Part shown: one piece after another, positions 17,561 through 26,978 of the stretch
Position numbering within the stretch: the stretch's first letter is position 1
Layout: each line of letters starts with the position of its first letter
From: Geoalkalibacter subterraneus
GTDB taxonomy: Bacteria > Desulfobacterota > Desulfuromonadia > Desulfuromonadales > Geoalkalibacteraceae
Assembly: GCF_000827125.1 (NCBI RefSeq)
Contig: NZ_CP010311.1
Coordinates: 1,550,001 to 1,614,000 of the forward strand
Direction: 5' to 3'
Length of the DNA: 64,000 bases
Notes under the pieces: model-generated
Seen by the model: the letters and a program-made list of their open reading frames with translations, nothing else
What the model was told of the DNA's origin: nothing
Databases searched by the model: none
Translations under genes and position numbers: made by a program

Positions 17561-19258
17561 TCAGCCTTCCTCCTGGGTCACGCGCATGACCTCTTCCAGA
17601 GTGGTCTGCCCGGCAAGGGCTTTGGCCAGGCCGGCCTCGCGCAGTGCCACCATCCCCGCCCGGCAGGCGGCATTCTTGATGGTGGCCGAATCGCTTTTTT
17701 TCAAAACCAGGTCGCGCACCTGCTCATCCACCGTCAACAGTTCGTAAATGCCTGATCTGCCGCGGTAGCCGATGTCCATGCACTTTTCGCAGCCCCGCCC
17801 GCGGTAGAACGTGGCGCCGTTGGGGAATGCGGCGGAAAGTCCCATCTCCTCCAGCGCTTCCGTCGAAGGCTGGTAACTCTCCTTGCAATGCGGGCAGATG
17901 GTTCGCACCAACCGTTGCGCCATGACGCCGACAACGGATGACGCAATCAGAAACGGCTCGATCTGCATCTCCACCAGGCGCGTGAGGGCACCGGCGGAAT
18001 CGTTGGTGTGCAGGGTTGAAAAAACCATGTGGCCGGTCAACGCCGACTGCACGGCAATCTCCGCTGTTTCACCGTCGCGAATCTCACCAATCATGATGAT
18101 GTCCGGATCCTGTCTCAGGATCGAGCGCAGTCCGTTGGCGAAGGTCAGGTTGATCTTGGGATTGACCTGAATCTGCCCGACGCCGTTGAGCTGATATTCG
18201 ATGGGATCCTCAACCGTGATGATATTTTTTTCGCGGCTGTTGAGCCGGGTCAGGGCCGCGTACAGGGTCGTGGTTTTACCCGAACCGGTGGGGCCGGTCA
18301 CCAGGAAGATGCCATGGCTTTTGTGAATCATGGGATTGAGACGCTGAAGCAGAGCCTTTTCCATGCCGATGTCTTCCAGCGTCAGGACGTTGGAGCTTTT
18401 GTCCAGCAGGCGCATGACGACCCGCTCGCCGAATGCGGTCGGCAGGGTCGAGACGCGCACGTCCACATCTTTGCCTGCAATGCGGACCCGGAAGCGCCCA
18501 TCCTGCGGCAGCCGCTTTTCGGCGATATTGAGGTTCGACATGATCTTGACGCGGCTGATGATGCCGGCGTGAGCCTTGATCGGCGGCTTGAGAACCTCGT
18601 AGAGGATGCCGTCGATGCGGTAGCGCACGATCATCTCCCCTTCAAACGGCTCAATATGAATGTCGCTGGCGCGTTCGCGGTAGGCCTGGGTCACCAGGCT
18701 GTTGACGAAACGGATGATCGGTGCTTCATCCGACGTATCGATCAGGTCCGCCGGTTCCAGATTGCCCGCAAATGAATCGGCGCCGCTTCCACCGATGTCG
18801 GCGATGATTTCTTCGGTTTCTCCGGCCCGTGTCTCATAGGCCTGGTTGATGGCGCGCAGGATTTCAGTCGGGGTCGCCACGGAGGCCTCGACCGGCTCGC
18901 CGGTCAAAGCGGAGAGGTCGTTAAGAGGGCGGTTGTCTCCAGGATCCGCCATGACAAGGACGATGTCACCGTCACTCCGGATCGGGAAAACTTTGAATTC
19001 CTTGGCAAAGCCGATGGGCCATTGGTCCAGCAGATCGTGGTCGATGGAACCCGTGGAGATCGACTCGACAAAGGGCAGATCGTGCTGGCGGGCGAGGGCG
19101 CGCGCAAGCTGCTCGGAGCTGATGACTTTGCGCTCGAGCATAATCTCGCCGAGGCGGCGCTCGTCGTTTTCCTGCGCGGCGAGGGCCTGCTCGAGGGCTT
19201 CCTCGGAAAGCCCGGCGTCCTCACGCAGTATTTGACCGATATGTTGCCAGGAGGTCAT
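17561..19258 (-). CDS. gspE: Type II secretion assembly ATPase GspE
   Basis: 565 residues from the ATG at 19258, eight bases after the gspD stop; a start at 19300 would overlap gspD. An N-terminal MshEN-like domain (GQILREDAGLSEEALEQALA) is followed by the ATPase core: Walker A GPTGSGKTTT, Asp box and Walker B (RQDPDIIMIGEIRD), and a four-Cys zinc loop (CPHC ... CEKC). Powers pseudopilus assembly from the cytoplasmic face. Confidence 0.96.
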   Translation of the reverse strand: MTSWQHIGQILREDAGLSEEALEQALAAQENDERRLGEIMLERKVISSEQLARALARQHDLPFVESISTGSIDHDLLDQWPIGFAKEFKVFPIRSDGDIVLVMADPGDNRPLNDLSALTGEPVEASVATPTEILRAINQAYETRAGETEEIIADIGGSGADSFAGNLEPADLIDTSDEAPIIRFVNSLVTQAYRERASDIHIEPFEGEMIVRYRIDGILYEVLKPPIKAHAGIISRVKIMSNLNIAEKRLPQDGRFRVRIAGKDVDVRVSTLPTAFGERVVMRLLDKSSNVLTLEDIGMEKALLQRLNPMIHKSHGIFLVTGPTGSGKTTTLYAALTRLNSREKNIITVEDPIEYQLNGVGQIQVNPKINLTFANGLRSILRQDPDIIMIGEIRDGETAEIAVQSALTGHMVFSTLHTNDSAGALTRLVEMQIEPFLIASSVVGVMAQRLVRTICPHCKESYQPSTEALEEMGLSAAFPNGATFYRGRGCEKCMDIGYRGRSGIYELLTVDEQVRDLVLKKSDSATIKNAACRAGMVALREAGLAKALAGQTTLEEVMRVTQEEG

Positions 19259-19265
19259 GACGGGA

Positions 19266-21299
19266 TCAGTTCTCCATAAGCTCGGGGACTGCCCCTTCAA
19301 GGTTGAACTGCTGGTCGGTCCAGGTTTCCCTGGTGGTCTCGTCGGTCATGTCAAGATCCTGGAATTCATTCATGCCTCTGCGGGCGCGGCGGGTCACCCG
19401 CTCCAGGTCTTCCGCGTTCTGAATGATATGAGGCGTGATAAAGATCAACAGGTTGGTTTTGTTCTCCTGGGTTGAGGTCCGTTTGAACAGCCAGCCGAGC
19501 ACAGGGATATCGCCAAGCAGAGGCACCTTGGTGACGGATTCTTCGACCTTGGTATCGATGAGCCCGCCGAGGACAACGGTGCGGCTGTTTTCTGCAAGCA
19601 CGGTGTTGCGCAGCAAACGTTTGGTGAAGGTCGGCCCGACCTCGTTGTTGGTCGACTGAACAGAGGTGATTTCCTGATAGACGTTGAGCCGGACCAGGTC
19701 CCCCTCGGTAATCTGCGGGGTGAAGCGCAGAGTCAGGGCCGCATCCTGCCGCTCGACGGAAACGCTCTGCGCCAGGCTGTCGCTGCCGCCGCGATCGGTC
19801 AGGCGGGAGGTGATGATCGGCACGTTTTCGCCGACGATGATTTCAGCTTCCTCGTTGTCCGAAGTCAGCAGGCGAGGTGCTGAAAGGATGTTGACGTCGC
19901 CGTCGGTCTTGGACAGATCGATCAGGGCCGACAGGGCAGGCACCTGGACTTCATTGCCCTGTGCATCAATCACGGTAATCATGTTGAACAGACCGCCGAG
20001 CAGGATCCCTTCGATGGTTTGGGTCAGCATGTTGGAGGGGTCCGAGATCGAGGCGAACCCCTCAGGGCGGTTGGTGCCGCCGAAAATAGCACTCTCATCG
20101 CCGGTGGCGACCGCCCCCTGCAGGGTGGCGCCGAGTCTCTGCGTCGCGCCCATGGACAGTTCCATAATCAGCGCTTCGACATAAACCTGCTTTCTCTTGA
20201 TGTCGAGTTGCTGAATAATTTTGCGGATGGTGTCGTAATCTTCCGGGGTGCTGTTGATAATCAGGGAATTGGTCGGTTTGTCCGCCGTGATAGTGACCGC
20301 CTCCAGGGTTTGTTCTTCGGCCTGGCCGGAGGCAGTCCGGCGGGCGGCGGCGGTTGTGTTCTGCGTCTTGATGCCGGTCAGGATCTGGTTGAGGGTCTCC
20401 GCCAGGGTTTCAGCGTCGGCATTTTCAAGATAATAGACCTGAATCCCGGAACGTGTCTGCGAAGGGCGCTGGTCCAGGCGTTTCACCAGGCTCTTGATCA
20501 TCTCCATTTCTTCGGCCGCGGCCAGCGCGACCAGGACATTGGTCGGCTTGAAGGGGATGATCTTGCCGGGCTCTTTGCCGCCCGCTGCGGCCACATTGGC
20601 CGCTGTCCGACGTCGTGTCTGGGTGGTCTGCTGTTCAATGAACTGCGTCACGAGGGCGGCGATTTCTTCCGCTTCGGCATGATCAAGCTGTATAACCTCG
20701 AGGTTGTCCACCTTGCTGGGAACATCGAGCCGGCGCAGAATTCCCGCCAGTCGGTCTATATTGGCTGCACTGTCTGTAATGATCAGCGTATTGGAGGGCG
20801 GATAGGCCACGATGTTGCTGGTCTTGGGCACCAGGGGGGCAAGGACCGTAGAGGCGATTTCGGCGGCATCGACGTTCTCCAGGGTGATCAGCCGGGTCAC
20901 ATACTGCTCTCCGCCGCCGGTCGGCCGTCCCTGAGTGATGATCGGCAGATTGCTCTCTTTGGCGTCTTTGATCATGACGATCTTGTGGACCTTACCGCTG
21001 GGGACGACGGTGTATCCCTTGACGTTGAGCACGCTGAGAAACACGTTGTAGGCCTCATCCAGCGTCATGCGCCGCGGCGAGATGATGGTGACCTTGCCGC
21101 GTACGGTTTCGTCATAGACGAAATTCCGCCCGGTCAGTTCGCTCATGGTCTGAATCAGGTCAGGCAGTTCGATATCTTTAAAATCGACGGCAATCCCTTC
21201 GCCGGGCGGGGAACTCTGAGCCAGTGCCGGAAGGGGCGGAGCGGTCATTGCCAACAGCGCAACGGCAAGGATGGAGAAAATGATCGATCGGACAGTCAA
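19266..21299 (-). CDS. gspD: Type II secretion outer-membrane secretin GspD
   Basis: 677 residues with a signal peptide ending near LPALA. N0 (GIAVDFKDIELPDLIQTM), N1 to N3 domains (VDNLEVIQLDHAEAEEIAAL, NADAETLAETLNQIL) and the secretin core (VNILSAPRLLTSDNEEA; VPLLGDIPVLGWLFKR) are in the usual order. The C-terminus ends a few residues after the core with no clear S-domain, so the pilotin type cannot be inferred. Forms the 15-mer outer-membrane channel. Confidence 0.96.
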   Translation of the reverse strand: MTVRSIIFSILAVALLAMTAPPLPALAQSSPPGEGIAVDFKDIELPDLIQTMSELTGRNFVYDETVRGKVTIISPRRMTLDEAYNVFLSVLNVKGYTVVPSGKVHKIVMIKDAKESNLPIITQGRPTGGGEQYVTRLITLENVDAAEIASTVLAPLVPKTSNIVAYPPSNTLIITDSAANIDRLAGILRRLDVPSKVDNLEVIQLDHAEAEEIAALVTQFIEQQTTQTRRRTAANVAAAGGKEPGKIIPFKPTNVLVALAAAEEMEMIKSLVKRLDQRPSQTRSGIQVYYLENADAETLAETLNQILTGIKTQNTTAAARRTASGQAEEQTLEAVTITADKPTNSLIINSTPEDYDTIRKIIQQLDIKRKQVYVEALIMELSMGATQRLGATLQGAVATGDESAIFGGTNRPEGFASISDPSNMLTQTIEGILLGGLFNMITVIDAQGNEVQVPALSALIDLSKTDGDVNILSAPRLLTSDNEEAEIIVGENVPIITSRLTDRGGSDSLAQSVSVERQDAALTLRFTPQITEGDLVRLNVYQEITSVQSTNNEVGPTFTKRLLRNTVLAENSRTVVLGGLIDTKVEESVTKVPLLGDIPVLGWLFKRTSTQENKTNLLIFITPHIIQNAEDLERVTRRARRGMNEFQDLDMTDETTRETWTDQQFNLEGAVPELMEN

Positions 21300-21366
21300 G
21301 GCAGCTACTCCCGAAAAAAATTTAAGCTGAATATGGAAAAAGGAATCCGTGTTACAACCTGTTCAG

Positions 21367-21450
21367 CATGGGGTCGCATCTCCCATGATAAGGGACACTT
21401 TTCGCCATCCCTGGCGCCAAACACCCTTTTCATGGAAGATGCGACCCCAC
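21367..21450. repeat. Palindromic intergenic repeat, copy 3 (internally shortened)
   Basis: Same family as copies 1, 2 and 5, between gspC and gspD. About 24 core bases are missing compared with copy 5. The ends of the gap are two CCCTGGC motifs, which fits a deletion between short direct repeats. The arms retain two compensated changes. Confidence 0.8.
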
Positions 21451-21493
21451 GGGCCGGAAAGATACTCCGTGTTTACAATGGAACATGAAGAAA

Positions 21494-22447
21494 TCAATTG
21501 ATTTCATAATTGAAAGTCGTCGGCTCGCCGCCGCGCAGCAGGTCAACCGAAATGCTGCGCGCCTCGCGCAACTGCTGAAAAATCTGCAGCGCTTTTTCGG
21601 GGCTGTTCAGATCGATGCCGTTGATCTTCATCAGAACGTCTCCACGCCGGATGCCCAGCATGTCGAGCAGCGTATTGGGCCGGATCATGCGGACCACAAA
21701 ACCCTGGGTCTGGCCGTCAACGATGCGCGGCTCCACCCGTGCCTGACGCAGCAGTTCGTTAAGATTGCCGCGCGCGCCATCGGCGGACTCTCGCGGAATG
21801 ACCCAGCGGTTTTCGCCGACTTCTTCGATGTTGTAAGGGTTCTCTTCTTTACCGTTCTTCTGTGTCGCAGCGGCCGTTGCTTTTTGAGCTTCGGCGGGCG
21901 GGGGTGCGCCGTTCATTTCAGCGACCAGCGTTTTCGTGTCGCCTTCGCCATATTTGATGGTCACCGAATGTCTGTAAATCCGGTCCACCACGCCGCCGTC
22001 AGGCAGCTCTGCCCCCAGCGCATAAACATCGGTGTTGCGGCCTTCCTGCAAAACAGCCAGTGAGGCGTCGCCGCCGACCACAGTGCCGATCAACGTGTAG
22101 TCTTTACGATTCTGAGTTGAAGGGGCGGTCTCTGCCGATCCCTGCGTGACCTCAGCTCTTCTGGCTGTGGTTCGTGACGGGGCCGTATCCTCTTCAACCA
22201 GAACAGATGTGACCGGTGCAGTGGAATTAAAAATATTGCGATCAAGAATGACCTGATAATCAGACAGCGGGCGTTTTCCGGCGACTTCGCTGCGACCGGC
22301 AACGGCCTGCACGTCAAGCTGGGCGGGAGGGGTCAGCAAAATCCCGAGAACCAGTGCGGCCAGCCAGCCCAGGGCGATTCCCAGCAGAGCGATGAAAAAA
22401 AGATAAATCCCGGGGAAATAGCGATGAAGCAGGGCCGCAGCCGTCAT
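21494..22447 (-). CDS. gspC: Type II secretion protein GspC
   Basis: 317 residues. An N-terminal membrane helix (LFFIALLGIALGWLAALVLGI), an HR domain (VILDRNIFNS; YTLIGTVVGGDASLAVLQ) and a C-terminal PDZ domain (VRMIRPNTLLDMLGIRRGD, VLMKINGIDLNS). It links the inner-membrane platform to GspD and is the first gene of the operon. The repeat at 21367 lies in the 194-base gap to gspD. Confidence 0.93.
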   Translation of the reverse strand: MTAAALLHRYFPGIYLFFIALLGIALGWLAALVLGILLTPPAQLDVQAVAGRSEVAGKRPLSDYQVILDRNIFNSTAPVTSVLVEEDTAPSRTTARRAEVTQGSAETAPSTQNRKDYTLIGTVVGGDASLAVLQEGRNTDVYALGAELPDGGVVDRIYRHSVTIKYGEGDTKTLVAEMNGAPPPAEAQKATAAATQKNGKEENPYNIEEVGENRWVIPRESADGARGNLNELLRQARVEPRIVDGQTQGFVVRMIRPNTLLDMLGIRRGDVLMKINGIDLNSPEKALQIFQQLREARSISVDLLRGGEPTTFNYEIN

Positions 22448-22590
22448 GAATTGTTCCGTTTGCGATAGAAGGAGGCGATCATGATCCGGTAATCGGGCTT
22501 AAAGGTGAAAATCTACAAAAATTAACCGTTCTTTTTTATCACAAGATAAGGTTCGCGGTAAACCCAAAGCGTCATTTTATAGCGCCGATT

Positions 22591-22648
22591 CGCGAAAGGT
22601 CGCGAAAGGTGCCAGACGTACCCGACGTACCCGACGTACCCGACGTTT
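22591..22648. repeat. Short tandem repeats before the DUF3187 gene end
   Basis: CGCGAAAGGT is repeated twice (22591-22610), then GACGTACCC about three and a half times (22615-22645). They lie directly beyond the 3' end of the minus-strand DUF3187 gene. Confidence 0.7.
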
Positions 22649-23668
22649 TCAGAAGCGATGCTTCCAGGCGATATGAAAGACAACATCGGAGGCGGTGTCC
22701 ACCACGACATCTTCGGTGACGCACAGGTCAACGCTGTCGGTATCGCCCAAGTGCAATGTCCCGCCGATGGCCAGCTGGGCGGAAGCCGAATCGATCTGGT
22801 CAAGGGCGCTGTCCTTATAGAATGAGCTGTGACCGTCGAGCTGCAGCTTGAAGGAGACGAGGCGCCAGGGTGCCCAGTCGAATCCCAGGCTGCCGAATCC
22901 CACCATATCACGCTGCTGGTCCGCGAGGATGTCACCCTCGGTCAGCCACAGAACTCCCCCCGAAGCGAACAGGGTCAGATTGTAGCGGGACAGGCTCTGC
23001 GCATCCGTCAGGGCCAGGCCCAGGTGCAGATCCGTTGCGCCGCTGCCGCGCAGGCGGTCCGAATCGCCGGTCGGCAGCTTGATTCCGCCCCTGAGAGCCA
23101 GAGCGCGACGGTTGCCCGGGCTGCTCTGGATCAGCTGGTAGCCGAGGTGCAGGGTCAGGTCACCGATGCCGGTGCCGGTATCGCTCATGCTCAGTTCGGA
23201 GGTTGAGCCTCCTCGATCATAGCTGTAGTCGATCTGCCCGCGCGGCGTATCTTTGCGACCGTTCTGGGGCAGGCCGAACGCGTCGTGCCAGTTTTCGATA
23301 AAGCCATCGAAAATCCCCGTATTGTGTGAAACAATGGGAACCTCAAGACCGATCTCCCAACGCGGTGCGATGCCGTGACTCAGAAAAAGAGTCGCGCGGC
23401 TGGTTTCACCGTCGAACCAGACCGATTCTTCCCCTTTTTGATCCCAGGTGAAATTGTTGGCGGTTTCCAGGGCCAGAGTTGAGTCGGTGTGCCCCGCCGG
23501 GGTCAGGTCGCCGCCTTGTGCGGCGGGCAGCCCGAAAATCTGGATAATCGGCGACATGTTGCGGGTGAAAAATGGAGAGGCGAAGGTGGACTGAGCATCG
23601 GAAATCGAAGGCAGTGCAAAACTCAATAAGAATAGAATCCCAGTGATTTGATATGAAAACCTGCGCAC
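22649..23668 (-). CDS. DUF3187 family outer-membrane beta-barrel protein
   Basis: About 339 residues from the GTG at 23668, preceded by GGAGG; a GTG at 23686 is the longer option. A signal peptide ends near SISDAQ. The body is a run of amphipathic strands with the DUF3187 pattern (NMSPIIQIFGLPAAQGG, RWEIGLEVPIVSHNTGIFD, GGIKLPTGDSDRL) and a C-terminal aromatic, WKHRF, as in outer-membrane barrels. Role unknown; substrate pore or structural protein are both possible. It is transcribed towards the gsp operon but is separated from it by a 200-base gap. Confidence 0.8.
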   Translation of the reverse strand: MRRFSYQITGILFLLSFALPSISDAQSTFASPFFTRNMSPIIQIFGLPAAQGGDLTPAGHTDSTLALETANNFTWDQKGEESVWFDGETSRATLFLSHGIAPRWEIGLEVPIVSHNTGIFDGFIENWHDAFGLPQNGRKDTPRGQIDYSYDRGGSTSELSMSDTGTGIGDLTLHLGYQLIQSSPGNRRALALRGGIKLPTGDSDRLRGSGATDLHLGLALTDAQSLSRYNLTLFASGGVLWLTEGDILADQQRDMVGFGSLGFDWAPWRLVSFKLQLDGHSSFYKDSALDQIDSASAQLAIGGTLHLGDTDSVDLCVTEDVVVDTASDVVFHIAWKHRF

Positions 23669-23907
23669 AGTACCTCCCCGGATCACTCCTTGGCGTGAAA
23701 AAGGTGTTGGAAAACGCCTATGAATCTAAACGATTTTTAAAATTTGTCAAAGTGTTTTTCTGCTGATCAATCAGGGTAATTCTACATACAAGGGGTTGCC
23801 CGGGAAGGCATGACATTTTAATCTTTAATGGCAACTGTTGAGCATGAACCGCAGGGCATGTCCGGTGAGTAATAATCTTCAGGAAATATTTCAAGGAGGT
23901 TTGATTC

Positions 23908-24327
23908 ATGAAGTCCTACCGTAAGGAGTTGTGGTTTGAAATCCCGTCCCGCCGCGGCTTTGTCAACATCACCGGCGAGGTAGAAGACTGTCTGCGCGAG
24001 AGCGGCATCACCGAAGGGCTGTGTCTCGTCAACGCCATGCACATTACCGCTTCGGTTTTCATAAACGATGACGAGCATGGGCTGCACCAGGATTTTGAAC
24101 GATGGCTCGAGCAGCTTGCCCCGCATGAACCCCTGAATCTCTATAAACATAACAACACCGGGGAGGATAATGGCGACGGGCATCTCAAGCGCACGATCAT
24201 GGGGCGTGAAGTGGTGGTTGCCATCACTGATGGTAAACTTGACTTCGGCCCGTGGGAGCAGATCTTTTACGGGGAGTTTGACGGACGGCGCCGCAAGCGG
24301 GTGCTGGTCAAGCTCATCGGCGAGTAA
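23908..24327 (+). CDS. YjbQ / UPF0047 family protein (secondary thiamine-phosphate synthase enzyme)
   Basis: 139 residues, the normal family length. Signature segments are [17 protein letters not shown] near residue 40, [10 protein letters not shown] near residue 86 and [18 protein letters not shown] at the C-terminus. The family is a small trimeric fold; E. coli YjbQ has weak thiamine-phosphate synthase activity, but the true role is debated. AAGGAGG is eight bases before the ATG. Followed by two small genes in the same direction. Confidence 0.9.
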   Translation: MKSYRKELWFEIPSRRGFVNITGEVEDCLRESGITEGLCLVNAMHITASVFINDDEHGLHQDFERWLEQLAPHEPLNLYKHNNTGEDNGDGHLKRTIMGREVVVAITDGKLDFGPWEQIFYGEFDGRRRKRVLVKLIGE

Positions 24328-24364
24328 CCTGACCCTTCTGTCGGGAGCTTCGAAGAGGCCCCAG

Positions 24365-24376
24365 ATTGTATACAAT
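24365..24376. promoter_or_regulatory. Perfect 12-bp palindrome, possible operator
   Basis: ATTGTATACAAT lies about 70 bases before the small gene at 24448. The form TTGTATACAA resembles sites of GntR-type regulators. No such regulator is in the window. Confidence 0.35.
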
Positions 24377-24447
24377 AAGCTTGTGCCGTATTTCCAAGTG
24401 TGCTAGAAAAATTGAAATTCTCGGGATTTCCAATTTTGGAGACGGCC

Positions 24448-24612
24448 ATGGAAACGATCAAAACGGCTTCTTTTGAATCACTCATCGATGCTGCCGAAAA
24501 GCAGCCGGATGGGGGATACATTTTTCGACTCGAGGGCGCCGAATATCGCATCAAGGATGTCCTCGAAATTTCCAGAATTGCGGAAAAGCATGGCTATATC
24601 GTGATCTACTGA
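24448..24612 (+). CDS. Small conserved-looking protein, 54 residues
   Basis: Starts at the ATG at 24448 with GGAG six bases upstream. The product begins METIKTASFESLIDAAEK and ends KHGYIVIY. It is acidic with no membrane segment or cysteine. I do not recognise the family. Only 15 bases separate it from the ferritin-like gene at 24628, so it is probably in the same transcript and may be a partner of it. Confidence 0.6.
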   Translation: METIKTASFESLIDAAEKQPDGGYIFRLEGAEYRIKDVLEISRIAEKHGYIVIY

Positions 24613-24627
24613 AATGGAGGAGAAGAC

Positions 24628-25104
24628 ATGAGCGACGATTCCCAAGTTTGTTATACCTATGAAGCTGCCCTTGAAAAAGCCGTGGAGATGGAAGACGGCG
24701 GCTTTCGCAATTATCTCGATGCCATGCGCAAGGTCAAGGACCGGCAGGCCCAGAAAATCCTGAAAGACGCTGCGCTGGACGAGCTTGATCACAAGCATGC
24801 CCTGGAGAAAGCCATGCTCGAAGGCACCATCGAAGGGCGCCATGCCATGGATCAGCCGGTTAAAACCATGAATCTCGATTATGTGCTGCACCAGGAAGAG
24901 CTGCCCCCCAATGCCGATGCGCGGCAGGCCTTGGCCTACGCCATTCACCTGGAGAAAAACGCCATCGATTTCTATAAAAAGATGCAGTCCGGCTGCGAAG
25001 GCGCGCCCATGGCGTCGATTTTCGAAAAGCTGCTCAACGACGAAACCCGCCATCTTCAGCAGCTTGAAGATTTGTATGAAAAAATCTTTATGACTGAAAA
25101 CTAG
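24628..25104 (+). CDS. Ferritin-like diiron protein (rubrerythrin family)
   Basis: 158 residues, all helical. Diiron-type ligands are seen in two halves: KAVEMEDGGFRNYLDAM with ALDELDHKHALEKAM, and AIHLEKNAIDFYKKM with LNDETRHLQQLEDLYEK. No rubredoxin domain. A ribosome site GGAGG precedes the ATG. Cotranscribed with the 54-residue gene, ended by a strong terminator. Related in fold but not close in sequence to the protein at 1163. Confidence 0.8.
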   Translation: MSDDSQVCYTYEAALEKAVEMEDGGFRNYLDAMRKVKDRQAQKILKDAALDELDHKHALEKAMLEGTIEGRHAMDQPVKTMNLDYVLHQEELPPNADARQALAYAIHLEKNAIDFYKKMQSGCEGAPMASIFEKLLNDETRHLQQLEDLYEKIFMTEN

Positions 25105-25157
25105 CTGCGTAGAATGTCAGGAAATTCTGGATAATGATGTTTTTTTTTGGTTTCTTC

Positions 25158-25197
25158 AAGCCGCCGCAGGGATCTTCTTGCGGCGGTTTTCTTTTTA
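25158..25197 (+). terminator. Terminator after the ferritin-like gene
   Basis: AAGCCGCCGCA pairs with TGCGGCGGTTTT around a short loop; the 3' side continues as a T-rich tract. Confidence 0.85.
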
Positions 25198-25338
25198 GTC
25201 TCATGGTGTGAAAAAGCTAGTTTAATACCATATTTTTTAATTTTTTCGCAGACTTTCCAGTTTTGAAAAACAGTGTTATATAAATAATACAGGCAATAGA
25301 GTTGCTGCAGGTTGACAAACAGATCATAGGGGGAAGAA

Positions 25339-25575
25339 ATGACACCTTCAGAGTTCGTGATGGGTCTGTTCGCCTTGTTTGTTGCGCTGTTTTCACTGGG
25401 GCGCGGATTGTCGGAGGAGGAATTCTACCGGCTGACCAAGCTCAAGAAGGCCCTGGGGCGCACTCACGGGATCCTCTGTTTTTTCCTGACCGATGTCGCC
25501 CTGCCACTGGTGGTCGGCATCATGTACCTGAGCAAGAGTGCCGCGGATTCGGGTGTTCTCTACATGGTACCCTGA
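25339..25575 (+). CDS. Small membrane protein, 78 residues, unknown
   Basis: ATG preceded by AGGGGGA. Two hydrophobic segments (FVMGLFALFVALFSLG and FFLTDVALPLVVGIMYL) flank a basic loop with LTKLKKALGRTHG, suggesting a small inner-membrane hairpin. No family recognised. Isolated by the upstream terminator and a downstream CCCT array. Confidence 0.55.
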   Translation: MTPSEFVMGLFALFVALFSLGRGLSEEEFYRLTKLKKALGRTHGILCFFLTDVALPLVVGIMYLSKSAADSGVLYMVP

Positions 25576-25642
25576 GCCTACGCCGTAACCGCTCTGCAAA
25601 GATCTGAATAATCCTTAAAGGAATCGGTGCTTTTCTCTGATC

Positions 25643-25666
25643 CCCTCCCTCCCTCCCTCCCTCCCT
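25643..25666. repeat. (CCCT)6 tetranucleotide array
   Basis: Six perfect CCCT units about 130 bases before the glutaminase start. Arrays of this kind are prone to slippage. Confidence 0.9.
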
Positions 25667-25798
25667 CTGTGTTTTCTATATAGCCCCCGATTTACCCGTA
25701 CATGTCTTCCCCGCCTTATTTCTGGTCTTGCGTCTTTTAATCAATACCGCTCTCGGGTAGGATTGAAGTTTATCAACCCCCTGTTGGAAACAGATATT

Positions 25799-26710
25799 AT
25801 GAAACTTGGTAAAATTCTCAAGCAGATCGGCGAGGAGATGGCTTCGCGGGAGGAGCGGGGCAGGGTGGCCGGCTACATCCCCGAACTTGCCGCCATCGAC
25901 CCCCACCAGTTCGGCATGGCGGTGGCGCTGGCTGACGGACGGGTGCTCAGCGTGGGGGACGCGGATGAGCCTTTTTCCATCCAGAGCGTTTCCAAAGTAT
26001 TTACCCTGGCCCTGGCCCTCGGGCGTTACGGAAATCAGCTCTGGCGTCGCGTGGGACGTGAACCGTCCGGGAGGTCGTTCAACTCGATCCTGCAGCTCGA
26101 ACAGGAGAACGGCATCCCGCGCAACCCCTTTATCAACGCCGGGGCCATTGTGGTCACCGATGCCATCCTGGCCGGCAGCACTCCGCGTGAAGCGCTTGCG
26201 ACCCTGATGACCTTTATCCGCACCGCGACGGACGACGATACCATCTATATCAATGACGAGGTGGCACGTTCCGAACGGGAAACCGGCCACCGCAATTATT
26301 CCCTGGCGCATTATCTGCGCAGCTGCGACAACCTGCTGCATCAGCCCGACTGGACTCTCGGGACTTATTTCCATCAATGCGCGGTGGAGATGAGCTGCCG
26401 GCAGCTGGCCAGGGCGGGACGATTCCTGATCAATTCATCGGGTATGCCGCAGATGATCTCTTCCATGCGCGTGCGGCGCATCAATGCGCTGATGATGACC
26501 TGCGGTCACTACGACGGCTCGGGAGATTTTGCCTACCGGGTCGGTCTACCGGGGAAAAGCGGTGTCGGCGGCGGAATCCTGGTGATCGTTCCGGGGCGCG
26601 CCTCCATCGCGGTCTGGTCGCCGGGCCTCAACAACCTGGGTAATTCCAAGCTGGGCACCGAAGCGGTCGAGATGCTGGCGCAACGCACGCACTGGTCAGT
26701 CTTCGGATAA
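25799..26710 (+). CDS. glsA: Glutaminase (GlsA family)
   Basis: 303 residues from the ATG at 25799; an in-frame TTG at 25763 would add 12. Hydrolyses glutamine to glutamate and ammonia in the cytoplasm. The beta-lactamase-like serine motif SIQSVSK (Ser-x-x-Lys) is near residue 62, followed by [39 protein letters not shown], and [17 protein letters not shown]. All match the family. Single gene. Confidence 0.93.
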   Translation: MKLGKILKQIGEEMASREERGRVAGYIPELAAIDPHQFGMAVALADGRVLSVGDADEPFSIQSVSKVFTLALALGRYGNQLWRRVGREPSGRSFNSILQLEQENGIPRNPFINAGAIVVTDAILAGSTPREALATLMTFIRTATDDDTIYINDEVARSERETGHRNYSLAHYLRSCDNLLHQPDWTLGTYFHQCAVEMSCRQLARAGRFLINSSGMPQMISSMRVRRINALMMTCGHYDGSGDFAYRVGLPGKSGVGGGILVIVPGRASIAVWSPGLNNLGNSKLGTEAVEMLAQRTHWSVFG

Positions 26711-26735
26711 CCCTCCCGCAGGAATCAGCCGTTTT

Positions 26736-26978
26736 TCAGAACCAGAAACGAATCCCCGCGACCAATCCGGATGAGCTTGTGTTGCCGCCTTCCTTGCCGA
26801 TCTCATGGGCCGTTTCGCCGACCTTGCGGTTCCAGGTGACCCCGACATAGGGGGCGAATTTGCGGCTGATCTGATACATCAGGCGGGCGCCAAGCGTGAC
26901 ATCGGTGATCCCTTGCCATTGTTCATGATCATGTTCACGCCACTGATGTTCGAAGCGGTCAGCCTTGAAGGTGGCTTT
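26736..26978 (-). pseudogene. copB: Remnant of copB (copper resistance protein B), C-terminal 80 codons
   Basis: Too short for a full gene. Reading the minus strand from 26978 gives an open frame that ends in KFAPYVGVTWNRKVGETA and then SGLVAGIRFWF before a TGA at 26736-26738, which is the characteristic end of the CopB outer-membrane barrel. An in-frame TAA lies immediately upstream (26979-26981), so the rest of the gene is absent. A His-rich stretch (HQWREHDHEQW) is kept. No other copper genes are near. Confidence 0.75.

Noticed and set aside
20019-21488. A 489-codon open frame antisense to gspD
   Set aside because: It is a shadow of the high-GC gspD coding strand. Its translation has low-complexity Gly/Arg/His runs and no domain.
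10380-22447. The type II secretion operon as a novel system
   Set aside because: Gene order and domains are the standard gspC-N set. Only the palindromic repeats inserted in it are unusual, and these are reported separately.
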